32,380 nucleotides of DNA from Streptomyces sp. AC550_RSS872 (GTDB lineage: Bacteria; Actinomycetota; Actinomycetes; Streptomycetales; Streptomycetaceae). The stretch is taken from the NCBI RefSeq assembly GCF_019049285.1, contig NZ_JAGMUL010000211.1:1-32380 (forward strand), in the 5' to 3' direction. The notes under the pieces were generated by a model. That model did not search any database. It had not been told where the DNA came from and saw only the letters and a list, made by a program, of their open reading frames with translations. This document shows positions 25,801-32,149 of the stretch, one piece after another. Positions within the stretch are counted from its first letter, which is position 1. Each line of letters starts with the position of its first letter. Position numbers and translations under genes: made by a program.

Positions 25801-26967
25801 CGGCTCGTCGGCGACCGCGGGGTCGTACGTGTCGTGCGCATCGAGGTCCACGACGGACCAGTCGCCCGCCGGGATCCGCTCGCGCAGCGCCGCGTCGGTG
25901 ACGACCGCCGCGACGCCGGCGTCGGTGAGCAGCGTCGCGAGTCGGCCCGGCGGCACCGCCGGATCGATCGGGAGCCAGGCCGCTCCGGCATGGAGAGCGC
26001 CGAGGCAGGCGAGCACCCAGCGCTTGTCGTCACGGGTGACGTGGACGGCGACCAGGTCCTCCGGCCCGACCCCGGCGGACGTGCGCAGACGGTGCCCGAT
26101 CCGGGCCGCCTCGCCGGCGGTCTCGCGGTAGGTGAGGGTGCCCGCCGCGTCCACCAGCGCGGGCCGGTCGGCGAAGCTCTGCCGGGCGAGGTCGAAGGCG
26201 GCAGTGAGTGTGCCGGGGCGGCGGGAGCGCGCGGTGCGGTTGGGGTCCTCCGTCACCGTGCGCAGCGCGTCCCTGGAGAGGGGGCGCAGCGTGCACAGCG
26301 GTACGTCCGGCTCGGCGAGCGCGGCCTCCAGCAGCGCCTCCGTGTCCCGGAGCACTCCCTCGACCAGCTGGGTCTCATGGCGGTCGGGGTCGTATCCGGC
26401 GGTGAGCGTACCGGCGGTGTGGAGCCGGAAGTGGACGTCGGCAACGTCGGTGTCGTGCACGGTCCCGGTCTGCCGGAACTCATCGTGCTCGATCTCCAGC
26501 AGGATCGGCGGCACCGTGCGGGCGGGCGGGCGCGCGCCTTCCGAACGGGCCTCGGCGAGCGCGCGGCCGGTGGCCGGGACGAGGTCGGACATCGACCGGG
26601 CCGGATCGACCGTGAGCGCGAGCTGCCGGCTCCCGCCGGCCCCGTCGCGTACGGCAAACAGCAGCTCCGACTCCGCGCAGTACCGGGCGACGGACACGAG
26701 GAGGGCCGTGGCCAGGACGGAGCCGAGCGGCACTCCGGTCTGCGCGGCGCTCTCGCGCAGGGCCTTGACCGTGACCTCGCCGAGGGGGCGGACGACCCTG
26801 CGGCGCTCGGCCGGTGCCGCCGGCCCGTGGCCCACCGCACGGGGCAGCGCCGTGGGAACCGGCTGCGGCCCGGCGTTCGGCACCGGCCTGCCGGGCCGGG
26901 CAGCGACGGTGCGGATCCGGCCCAGGAATCGGGTGCGTCGCTCAGCGAGAGTGCTCTCCGGGTGCAT
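19885..26967 (-). CDS. Dimodular NRPS: half C-A-PCP-C-A-PCP-C
   Basis: 2360 residues, ATG at 26967 (GGAAG ribosome site). Order: residues 1-235, only the C-terminal half of a C domain, without an HHxxxDG motif. A1 250-740, hand-read code D452 V453 F456 E495 S516 G518 G539 I547 G548 K730 (not a code I know; DV-E-G-I recalls ornithine DVGEIGSIDK). PCP1 with S798 (GGDSI). C2 875-1315, intact HHMVADG at 1000-1006. A2 1325-1820, code D1519 A1520 L1523 W1561 G1585 G1587 C1611 T1619 N1620 K1809, unassigned. PCP2 with S1864 (GGNSY). C3 1920-2355 with HHAAADA at 2055-2061. A Gly/Ala linker lies at 839-862. It has no TE and ends after C3. It follows the PCP gene by 78 bases and is followed by the TE gene. 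It builds the peptide core, possibly loading the DADH-derived unit on A1. Confidence 0.93.
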   Translation of the reverse strand: MHPESTLAERRTRFLGRIRTVAARPGRPVPNAGPQPVPTALPRAVGHGPAAPAERRRVVRPLGEVTVKALRESAAQTGVPLGSVLATALLVSVARYCAESELLFAVRDGAGGSRQLALTVDPARSMSDLVPATGRALAEARSEGARPPARTVPPILLEIEHDEFRQTGTVHDTDVADVHFRLHTAGTLTAGYDPDRHETQLVEGVLRDTEALLEAALAEPDVPLCTLRPLSRDALRTVTEDPNRTARSRRPGTLTAAFDLARQSFADRPALVDAAGTLTYRETAGEAARIGHRLRTSAGVGPEDLVAVHVTRDDKRWVLACLGALHAGAAWLPIDPAVPPGRLATLLTDAGVAAVVTDAALRERIPAGDWSVVDLDAHDTYDPAVADEPAILPAPTDPRQLAYAIYTSGSTGAPRAVLVEHDSALNFVESLQRLFELTPEDRMLQYASPGFDVSVFEIFCALLSGSSLHMIGDDDRRSVEGLTRSLTDGKITVAELPPALLELLDPDRVPLLRLVSVGGEPFSGRLTTRWSRDRRFVNGYGTTETTIGVIYKECTGLWRSPPPIGRPVDNHQAYILDDELRPVPPGAVGELFVGGAGVARGYLGRPARTAERFLPDPFRPGGRLYRTGDLARWSAEGDIVFLGRRDRQVKVRGQRVELGEIESALAGLPEVSAAVVADLDGTLAGYLVPTAGQRTDLDGIRRHLADRLPAYMVPALLTEVERIPITASGKVDLAALAASGASASAPARGPAAHAGLDGATQDGATDLVRRIAVEGYGPLLPGALVTGDTNFFAAGGDSIRAIRLLSWVREVFGVEIPMSRFFRDPTSEALAEAVERRRGAGAGAGTGAGNQGAQGSAPASAPIPVTDDEGDAALSSSQQRLWFLDQLQPGDPAYNVIEVFRLRGELDAEALRRAVSELVVRHEILRTRYVATDGVPRQVVDPEPTAGLTVRDLTDAPPSDLDELLAAEAAKPFVLSAGPLIRVTLVRCGPREHVLVWVVHHMVADGRATEVLFHELSELYGAFRRGLPPDLPPVTLRFRDYARWQRATFGGDAHREGLAYWRRQLAGAPVQPELPTDRTRPARPTRRGGTLYFDLPPGTAADLATFGHRAGVTSFMTLLTAFFALLSRYGRDKDVIVGTPFANRTRREVEDLVGFLVNTVPLRADCSGDPTFAALLQQVTGTTLAAGDHSEVPFEDLVSSLGVTRDVGVNPLVQVLFQVIDAPEDQLSLAGVEATKIPVEERTAAFDLVMEIRTSRQGRLTGRVNYSADLFDRETVARLAGHYRQLLRSALDAPERRLSELDMLEPDERRQLLGAFNETASTPMDTVTAVVERQVAASGASIAVTDPAGRLTYAELNAAANRLARHLIDLGVGPDVIVALCLPPSADLVVAMLAVLKAGGAYLPLDPTHPAERIRLLLADSGSDFAVGRREVREKLSAGLSHFVDLEEDRPRIDARPADNPPGADPESLAYIMYTSGSTGRPKGVAVPHHALVRLMLGCDQSPVGPDDTFLMVQPTTFDASNLDIWLPLAHGASLAVPAERLIDPVDLGAAIRRHQVSVLWLSAALAQLTIDTDPHLLAGVRQLGIGGQAPSVPHLRRLLHALPGLRLLNCYGPTESTTNTTLHHIASAPAEDATSVPLGRPVGDTRVYVVGRDGELLPVGVPGELWIGGRGLARGYLGARSLTADSFVPDPFGPVGQRVYRTGDIVRWLPDGTLHFLGRDDDQVKVRGYRVELGEVATVLRRHPAVRDAHVLRQGRGAAAELAAYVVADGDGADVEDLFRHARGQLPDHMVPATITPLGELPLSPNGKVDTARLPAPRRPRSDGPGRPPRTEWEKAVHAVWAEVLEHDAFGVDDDFFTVGGNSYQAARVVARLRSERGVELSVRTFFEHRRVGELAAVAESPAIADGSGSPVRPRPLAGPAPLSVDQQRLWFLDQLHPGSADYNVPVHVWLRGRLDTDALRSALVEVVERHEVLRSRFVLGDDRLPVQVVEPASVFELHETDLSHLPAAEARARAEEAAVAAARDPFRLDLAPLIRAELLRVTAEEHLLCLVVHHAAADAESFRLLFAEVGEVYGAHLAGRPGALGALPVQYADYALWQRQRGAVVERLDLEYWREQLRDLPTLQLPTARPRPRVRSGAGGQYRAALLDPADTSRLGALARAHGATEFMVLLAALNVTLGRLTGQEDFGVGTPVSLRSRPELEPLIGFFVNTLVLRADLSGDPSFAELLARTRETALAGYARQEVPFDRLVEELLPSRTLGRAPLIDVVFYVDDTTAAAPELTGLAVEVTDVGTGTAKFDLDIAIVRRGSALSCTVEFNADVLTESIARSVVDDFSRTLRAALADPRRHLSELGRDGLS

Positions 26968-27045
26968 CTGGCCACTTCCTTCGCGCAGGGATCAGCGCGG
27001 GTTCGCGCCAGGGCACGGCGCGGACCCGATGAGGCCTTGCGGTTC

Positions 27046-27342
27046 TCAGCCGGTGACGGTGTCCGGGTCGGCGGCGTCAGCCGTGGTCTTGTCGATGAAC
27101 GACGCGAGGTCGCGGACGGTGGAGTGCTCGAAGATGACCGAAAGGGGAATCTCAAAACCCCACGCGTCACGCAGCTGATAGGTCACCAGCGTCGCGAACA
27201 TCGAATGCCCGCCAATGGCGAAAAAGTTGTCGTCAAGACCGAACTGGTCGTGCTTCAGCACCTCGGTCCAGATTTCCGCCACGCGAGACTCGGTCGCCGT
27301 CGGCTCGTTCATGTCGGCATTCAGCAAGACCTTCTCCCCCAT
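27046..27342 (-). CDS. Stand-alone peptidyl carrier protein
   Basis: About 98 residues from ATG at 27342. A second ATG at 27312 gives 88 residues and keeps the whole domain; neither has an ideally spaced ribosome site. The fold is a PCP: EIWTEVLKHDQFGLDDNFFAIGGHSMFA, where Ser in GGHSM takes phosphopantetheine, then PLSVIFEHSTVRDLA. There is no partner A domain beside it. It is the first gene of the operon leading into the large NRPS. It could be loaded in trans by an A domain and deliver a residue to the terminal C domain, or hold a substrate for the dehydrogenases or radical SAM enzyme. Confidence 0.88.
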   Translation of the reverse strand: MGEKVLLNADMNEPTATESRVAEIWTEVLKHDQFGLDDNFFAIGGHSMFATLVTYQLRDAWGFEIPLSVIFEHSTVRDLASFIDKTTADAADPDTVTG

Positions 27343-27674
27343 GAGTTGATCGCTCGAATCTTGGCAGCCGTACTGACGGCCAGTATCGAACGCACATCGT
27401 ACGCCACGAAGTTGCGACCCGCGGGAGCACACAAGCGCACCTTGTGATGCAGTTTCCGGCCAACCCCGGTGGCTGATATGAAGCTTGACCGGCCAGATCC
27501 GCTGTGCCTAACCTCTGGCAGGCATTCGGCTGAACGGGGGAAGGGTCAACGGGTGGCCTAGCTCTGTGTTTCCGGCGTTGAGCAATTCGCTCTGACGTGC
27601 CCCGATTTTCGGGAGACTTCCGGCACTCTATGTGGAGCGTCCCTCGAGAGCCGCCCTGTTCCGAGAGGTTTCCT
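27343..27674. other. Divergent control region between PCP and radical SAM genes
   Basis: This region separates two divergent operons and contains no convincing gene. It holds a good promoter-like pair at 27485-27514 for the radical SAM gene and a small inverted repeat TACTG-N5-CAGTA at 27371-27385, about 30-45 bases upstream of the PCP start. I looked here for a RiPP precursor peptide and found none. Confidence 0.5.
27485..27514 (+). promoter_or_regulatory. Candidate promoter for radical SAM-MFS operon
   Basis: TTGACC (27485-27490) and TAACCT (27509-27514) with an 18-base spacer. The same -35 hexamer and spacer occur before operon A. It would give a leader of about 155 bases before the GTG at 27675. 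Confidence 0.45.
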
Positions 27675-29522
27675 GTGCTGCGCGCTGCTTTCGTCAACAT
27701 GCCCTTTGCCGACTGGAACCGTCCTTCCTTCGCGCTCAGTCAACTCGCCGGCCTGATCGGCAACGAGTACGAGGGCCGGGCCACCGCCGAGGTCCACTAC
27801 CTGAACGTCGACTTCACGAAGTACTTCGGCGTGGGTACCTACGAGGAGATATCCGGCGACATGACCCACCTCTACAGCGGGGTGGGAGAGTGGCTCTTCC
27901 GGCATATCGCGTTTCCCGATGAACCGGACAACTCCGAAAGCTACTTCGGCCGGTTCTACCGCGAACCCGCGTGGGAGGCGTTCCGCGAGGACCTGGTGCG
28001 GCGCCGCGAGGGCATCGAGACGTTCCTGGCCGAACTGATCGACCGGTACGACCTCGCGTCCGCGGACGTCGTCGGACTGACCACGATGTTCGCGCAGACG
28101 GTACCCGCCATCGCGCTCGCCAGGATGATCAAGGACCGGAACCCCGACGCGGTGACCCTCCTCGGAGGCTCGAACGTCGAGACCACGATGGGCGCCGTCC
28201 TGGCGGCCGAAGTACCGTGTCTGGACTACGTCTTCTCCGGTCCGAGCCTGGTGAGCTTCAAGGAGTTCCTCGACAACCTGCTGGCCGGCCGAAGAGACGA
28301 CATGCCCGCCATCCGGGGCGTCATCAGCCGCGAGAATTGCCATCAGCCGCAGGTCCGCATGGGCGTCGGCCGGGACCGGGACATCAACGACTACGTGCCG
28401 CTCGACTACGACGGCTTCGTCGCCGCCATGGACGACGCCGAGGACGTCGTGGCGGAGGGACAGCTGGAACCCACCCTCTTCTTCGAGACCTCGCGCGGTT
28501 GCTGGTGGGGCGCACGCAGCCACTGCACGTTCTGCGGACTCAACGACGAGACCATAGGATTCCGGCAGATGGAACCCGACCTGGCGGTCCGCCAGTTCGA
28601 GTGGCTCTTCTCGTTCCACCCGCGGTTCAAGAACTACATGTGCACCGACTACATCCTGCCGAGGAACTACCCGACCGAGGTGTTCCCGAGGGTCGACGCA
28701 CCGGACGACGCGTCCGTCTTCTACGAGATCAAGGTCCCGGTGAGCGTGCCCAACATGCAGGCCCTCGCCAAGGCGCGGGTCAACCGTGTGCAGGCCGGGA
28801 TCGAGGCCGTCAACAGCGAGATGCTCAAGCTCCTGGGCAAGGGCACCACGGCGTTCCAGAGTCTGCAGTTCATGAAGCTCTGCCTGCAGTTCGGAATCCA
28901 CCCGGAGTGGAACCTGCTTGTCGGCGCCCCCCAGGAGCCCGAGGAGATGTACGCCAAGTACGAACGGGACTTCCCCGCCCTGGTGCACCTCACGCCCCCG
29001 ACCGGCGCCTTCTTCATCCGCTTCGACCGCTTCAGCCCCTACTTCAATGAGCGGCTCAAGTATGGTCTCGACCTGCGCCCGATGGACTTCTACCCCCTGG
29101 TCTTCCCCTTCGAGTCGCAGCAACTGGACCAGCTGGCCTACTTCTTCTCCGACCACGGTCCGGCGCCGTACGCCTTGACCGCGCTGAAGTGGTACCCCAC
29201 GCTCCAGCGCGTGGTGGCCGACTGGCAGACCACCTGGAAGGGTGCCGAACGCCCCCGCCTGGCACTCGTGCGCGACGAAGACGAGTCCTTCGTTGAGGAC
29301 ACCCGGTTCGGTGCGCTGCGGCGGATTCCGGTCGACGAGCGCATGCTGTCCCTCCTCCGGGCACTGAACTCGCCCCGCCGGCCAGATCAGTTGAGCGCCC
29401 CGGACGGCATGTCCCCGGACGAGGTCGCCGAGGTGCTGGACCTGCTTCAGCAGGACCGGATCCTGTTCGAGGAGGACGGCCGATTCCTCAGCCTGGTCAC
29501 CGGTGTCGAGGCCGTCGGCTAG
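27675..29522 (+). CDS. Radical SAM protein of the RiPP-maturation C-methyltransferase family (B12-binding-like N domain)
   Basis: 615 residues from GTG at 27675, seven bases after GAGAGG. The N-terminal domain (about 1-230) has the B12-binding-like fold with DVVGLTTMFAQT, LARMIKDRNPDAV and LLGGSNVETTMG, the layout of the RiPP maturation radical SAM group (TIGR03975-like), and no DxHxxG cobalamin His. The radical SAM core begins with TSRGCWWGARSHCTFCGLN: C276, C284, C287 in a CX7CX2C spacing characteristic of this group instead of the usual CX3CX2C. Members usually methylate or rearrange ribosomal peptides. Here there is no precursor gene and the neighbours are NRPS and MFS genes, so it may act on a small, carrier-bound or free peptide. 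The reaction is unknown. Confidence 0.88.
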   Translation: MLRAAFVNMPFADWNRPSFALSQLAGLIGNEYEGRATAEVHYLNVDFTKYFGVGTYEEISGDMTHLYSGVGEWLFRHIAFPDEPDNSESYFGRFYREPAWEAFREDLVRRREGIETFLAELIDRYDLASADVVGLTTMFAQTVPAIALARMIKDRNPDAVTLLGGSNVETTMGAVLAAEVPCLDYVFSGPSLVSFKEFLDNLLAGRRDDMPAIRGVISRENCHQPQVRMGVGRDRDINDYVPLDYDGFVAAMDDAEDVVAEGQLEPTLFFETSRGCWWGARSHCTFCGLNDETIGFRQMEPDLAVRQFEWLFSFHPRFKNYMCTDYILPRNYPTEVFPRVDAPDDASVFYEIKVPVSVPNMQALAKARVNRVQAGIEAVNSEMLKLLGKGTTAFQSLQFMKLCLQFGIHPEWNLLVGAPQEPEEMYAKYERDFPALVHLTPPTGAFFIRFDRFSPYFNERLKYGLDLRPMDFYPLVFPFESQQLDQLAYFFSDHGPAPYALTALKWYPTLQRVVADWQTTWKGAERPRLALVRDEDESFVEDTRFGALRRIPVDERMLSLLRALNSPRRPDQLSAPDGMSPDEVAEVLDLLQQDRILFEEDGRFLSLVTGVEAVG

Positions 29523-29569
29523 ACCGGACCGGTGAACCGAGAACCTGGCGCGAGATCGGAACGAGGGCG

Positions 29570-30847
29570 ATGGAAGTGAGCAGTGCGGGTGGGCCGGATC
29601 GTGCCCTGGACAAGGAGGGTTCGGCCTCCTCTCCGGCACGCGCCGACGAGACCTGGCCCCACTTCGGCCGGCTGTGGCTGGCGAGCGCCGTGTCCGCCCT
29701 CGGCGACGGGGTGCGCAACTCCGCGCTGCCCCTGCTGGCGTTCTCGTTCACCGAGAATCCGGTGTTGTTGTCGCTGACCACCATCGTCACCGCGCTCGGC
29801 ATGATGATGGCCCCGCTCGGCGGGGTGTGGGCGGACATCTTCAACCGGCGTGCCCTGCTCATCGCGATCGACTTGTGCCGGTTCGCCGTCGTCGGTCTGA
29901 TCGCGCTGGGCGTGCTGACCGACACGCTCAACCTGGTCTTCGTGTACATCGCCGCGGCGGTGCTCGGCCTGGGCGAGTCCGTCTTCCTGGTCACGGCACA
30001 GGCGTTTCTACCCAAGGTGGTCCCGCCCGAGCGGCTGACCACGGCCAACGGCCGACTGCACGCGGTGCAGGTCGTGCTGCGCGACAGCGTCGGACAGCCC
30101 CTGGGCGGCCTGCTGTTCGCGTTCGCCGCCGCGGCCCCGTTCATCCTCGACGGCGCCTCGTTCCTGCTGGGGGTCGTGCTGCTGCTGTTCCCCGCGCTGC
30201 GGACGGTACGGACGGACCCGACCGGACCACGCACCACCTGGTGGCAGATGATCCGCGAGGGCATGAGCTACCTGCGGGCGGACAAGTTGCTGATCCGGCT
30301 GGCTGTGGTCCTCGGCACCCTGAACTTCTTCACCATGAGCCTCGGCGTGCTGATGGTCCTCTACGTCGTCAAGTGGCTGGACCTGCCGGAGAGCGCGTAC
30401 GGCTTCTTCCTCGCGGCGAACGCGCTCGGCGGGGTCCTGGGCGGGCTCAGCAGCGACTGGGTGCGGCGGAGAATCGGAGTGGTGCCGGGCGCGGTGGCAG
30501 CCATGGCTCTCATGGGAGTCTCCTGTCTGGTGCTCGGCGGGACCCGGGTCCCGGCCGTCGCCGCCGTCGCGTTCGGCGCCGTCGGAATCGGCATCGCCAT
30601 CTGGCAGACGCTGATCACCGCCTTCCGGCAGACCACCATCCCGCAGGATATCCTCGGGCGCGTCAACGGTGTTTTCCGCCTGCTGTCGGTGTGTGTGTCA
30701 CCGTTCGGCGCGATCACCGCCGGCTTGGTCGCAGAGTTCACCGAGGTCAATGTTCCGATACTCGTCTCCGGTGTCGGCATCCTCGCGCTCACCGCGATCA
30801 GCGGCAGACCACTGCTGCGGATGCGTGCGGCGCGGCCCGCACACTGA
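29570..30847 (+). CDS. MFS exporter (DHA3/enterobactin-exporter-like)
   Basis: 425 residues, ATG at 29570, 47 bases after the radical SAM gene and probably in its operon. Ten to twelve hydrophobic segments span about 30-415. The loop between TM2 and TM3 reads GVWADIFNRRALLIAIDL, the MFS motif A variant of the MFS_3 group. The central loop with RTDPTGPRT separates two six-helix halves. It most likely exports the finished product and may provide self-resistance, since no other resistance gene is visible. Specificity cannot be read from sequence. Confidence 0.88.
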   Translation: MEVSSAGGPDRALDKEGSASSPARADETWPHFGRLWLASAVSALGDGVRNSALPLLAFSFTENPVLLSLTTIVTALGMMMAPLGGVWADIFNRRALLIAIDLCRFAVVGLIALGVLTDTLNLVFVYIAAAVLGLGESVFLVTAQAFLPKVVPPERLTTANGRLHAVQVVLRDSVGQPLGGLLFAFAAAAPFILDGASFLLGVVLLLFPALRTVRTDPTGPRTTWWQMIREGMSYLRADKLLIRLAVVLGTLNFFTMSLGVLMVLYVVKWLDLPESAYGFFLAANALGGVLGGLSSDWVRRRIGVVPGAVAAMALMGVSCLVLGGTRVPAVAAVAFGAVGIGIAIWQTLITAFRQTTIPQDILGRVNGVFRLLSVCVSPFGAITAGLVAEFTEVNVPILVSGVGILALTAISGRPLLRMRAARPAH

Positions 30848-30860
30848 GCGTTTTCCAACC

Positions 30861-31256
30861 TCAAGCTGGTGAAGGATGCCCATCGGTTGACCCAGGGCTG
30901 TGATGGTGCGGCCCGGACCGGGCGGTGAGTCGGCTTGACAGGAACCCGGCCATGGCACGAACCCCGATGCCGAGGGCGCGTTCGTCCGCGGCGAAGTCCG
31001 GGGCGTGGGGCGCCCCGTTGATGCCGGCTTCCGGGTTTGCGACGCCAAGGAAGAACATCGCTCCGGGCACGCCCCTCAGGAAGAGTGCGAAGTCCTCGCC
31101 ATTGAAAGGGAACGCCCAGTGGAATACCAGGACCGCGCAATCACACAGGGTGTCGTGCAGATATGTGGCGGCTGTCTCGCTCACCCCAGGTGAGCACACC
31201 ATGGCGGGGAACGGCTCATTGGCGAACTCGACTCGGGCGCTGGTGAGGGAATCCAC
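30861..31256 (-). pseudogene. M20D amidohydrolase, C-terminal fragment
   Basis: The frame matches the end of M20D aminoacylase/amidohydrolases: VEFANEPFPAMVCSP, AFPFNGEDFALFLRGVPGAM, FFLGV, and DERALGIGVRAMAGFL. Only about the last third is present. The metal-binding N-terminal part and dimerisation domain are missing. The sequence beyond the apparent start runs into an IS5-type element. It is a truncated remnant of a chromosomal gene, not a homologue serving the AmCP pathway. Confidence 0.72.
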
Positions 31257-31311
31257 TCGGCGTGTCCGATGGGTCTAGTGACGCTCCTGCTGGGAACTCG
31301 TTCCGTGGGGC

Positions 31312-31965
31312 ATGGGGCGGGGAGATCTTTCGGATGAGGAGTGGGCTCGCCTGGAGCCGCACTTGCCGACGAACCGCGGGCGGGGTGGACTCTGGCAGTG
31401 TCACCGTCGGGTGATCAACGGGATTCTGTTCCGGCAGCGGACCGGTCTCCCCTGACGGGACCTGCCTCCCTGCTTCGGTAGCTGGAAGGCGGTTCACGAT
31501 CGTCATCGAAGGTGGTCGGCGGACGGCACGTGGGAGAGGATCCTGCGGGCCGTCCAGGCCGACGCCGATGCCGAGGGCCGGATCGACTGGAGCATGGTCA
31601 GCGTCGATTCCACGACCTGTCGCGCTCATCAGCACGCAGCTGGCGCCTCGACTCGTGCCCAAAGATCCCGGGTCGGCGCAGGAGCCCGGCGCGTCACCGC
31701 TCCGATGAGGCCCTGGGACGCTCGCGAGGCGGGCTCACACGCAGGATCCACCTCGCCGGAGAAGGTGGGCGCCGCCCGCTCGGGTTTGTCATCACGCCCG
31801 GCCAATGGAGGGACGCACCGCAGATGATTCCGGTCCTGGAAGAGATCCGGGTGCCCCGACAAGCTGGTGGACGACCGCGCACCCGGCCCGACCACGTCGC
31901 GGGAGACAAGGCCTATTCGTCACGCCGCAACCGGCTTCACCTGCGCAGACGGCAGATTAAGACCG
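31312..31965 (+). pseudogene. IS5-type transposase, decayed (nonsense codon and frameshift)
   Basis: The ATG at 31312 opens with GRGDLSDEEWARLEPHLPTNRGR and continues RRVINGILFRQRTGLP, the standard IS5-family N-terminus. The next codon is TGA (31453-31455) where WRDLP normally reads, a Trp-to-stop change, and the frame then continues RDLPPCFGSWKAVHDRHRRWS, ILRAVQADA and WSMVSVDSTTCRAHQH (DDE Asp). After about 31645 homology jumps to another frame: ALGRSRGGLTRRIHLA, FVITPGQWRDAP, DHVAGDKAYSSRRNR. It ends at about 31960 without the C-terminal Glu region. It cannot be active as written. Confidence 0.82.
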
Positions 31966-31969
31966 TGTC

Positions 31970-32128
31970 CTACGTGGTGATGTCGCATTCGACGCGCCAC
32001 GTCAGGTCCAGGCCGAACCTGCCGAGGCGAACCAGTAGCTCAGCCAGAGTCACGTAGTTCTTTCCGTGCCAGGCAGGAAAAGTGATCCCCTTCATCCCCA
32101 CCTCTGCTTCGGCTGTATCGCGCGACAT
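31970..32128 (-). pseudogene. 5' fragment of an unknown small gene, cut by the IS remnant
   Basis: The ATG at 32128 follows AAGGGGG and reads 52 codons (KGITFPAWHGKNYVTLAELL, then GRFGLDLTWRVECD) before TAG at 31970-31972, in sequence that abuts the transposase remnant. The start and composition look like a true gene whose remainder was replaced. I do not recognise the family. It could also be a complete but very small gene. Confidence 0.4.
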
Positions 32129-32149
32129 GCGCCCCCTTCGTTCAGCGAA

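Noticed and set aside
20950..27447. A 2165-codon open frame on the plus strand opposite the large NRPS
   Set aside because: It is the antisense shadow of a GC-rich coding strand, with Arg/Gly/Val-rich composition and no domain motifs. The NRPS on the other strand has clear motifs throughout.
27343..27674. Possible RiPP precursor peptide for the radical SAM enzyme
   Set aside because: The short frames between the divergent genes lack a convincing ribosome site, leader or core; none could be supported.
27558..29639. A 693-codon minus-strand frame opposite the radical SAM gene
   Set aside because: Low-complexity, His/Glu/Val-rich shadow with no family features; the plus strand encodes the CX7CX2C protein.
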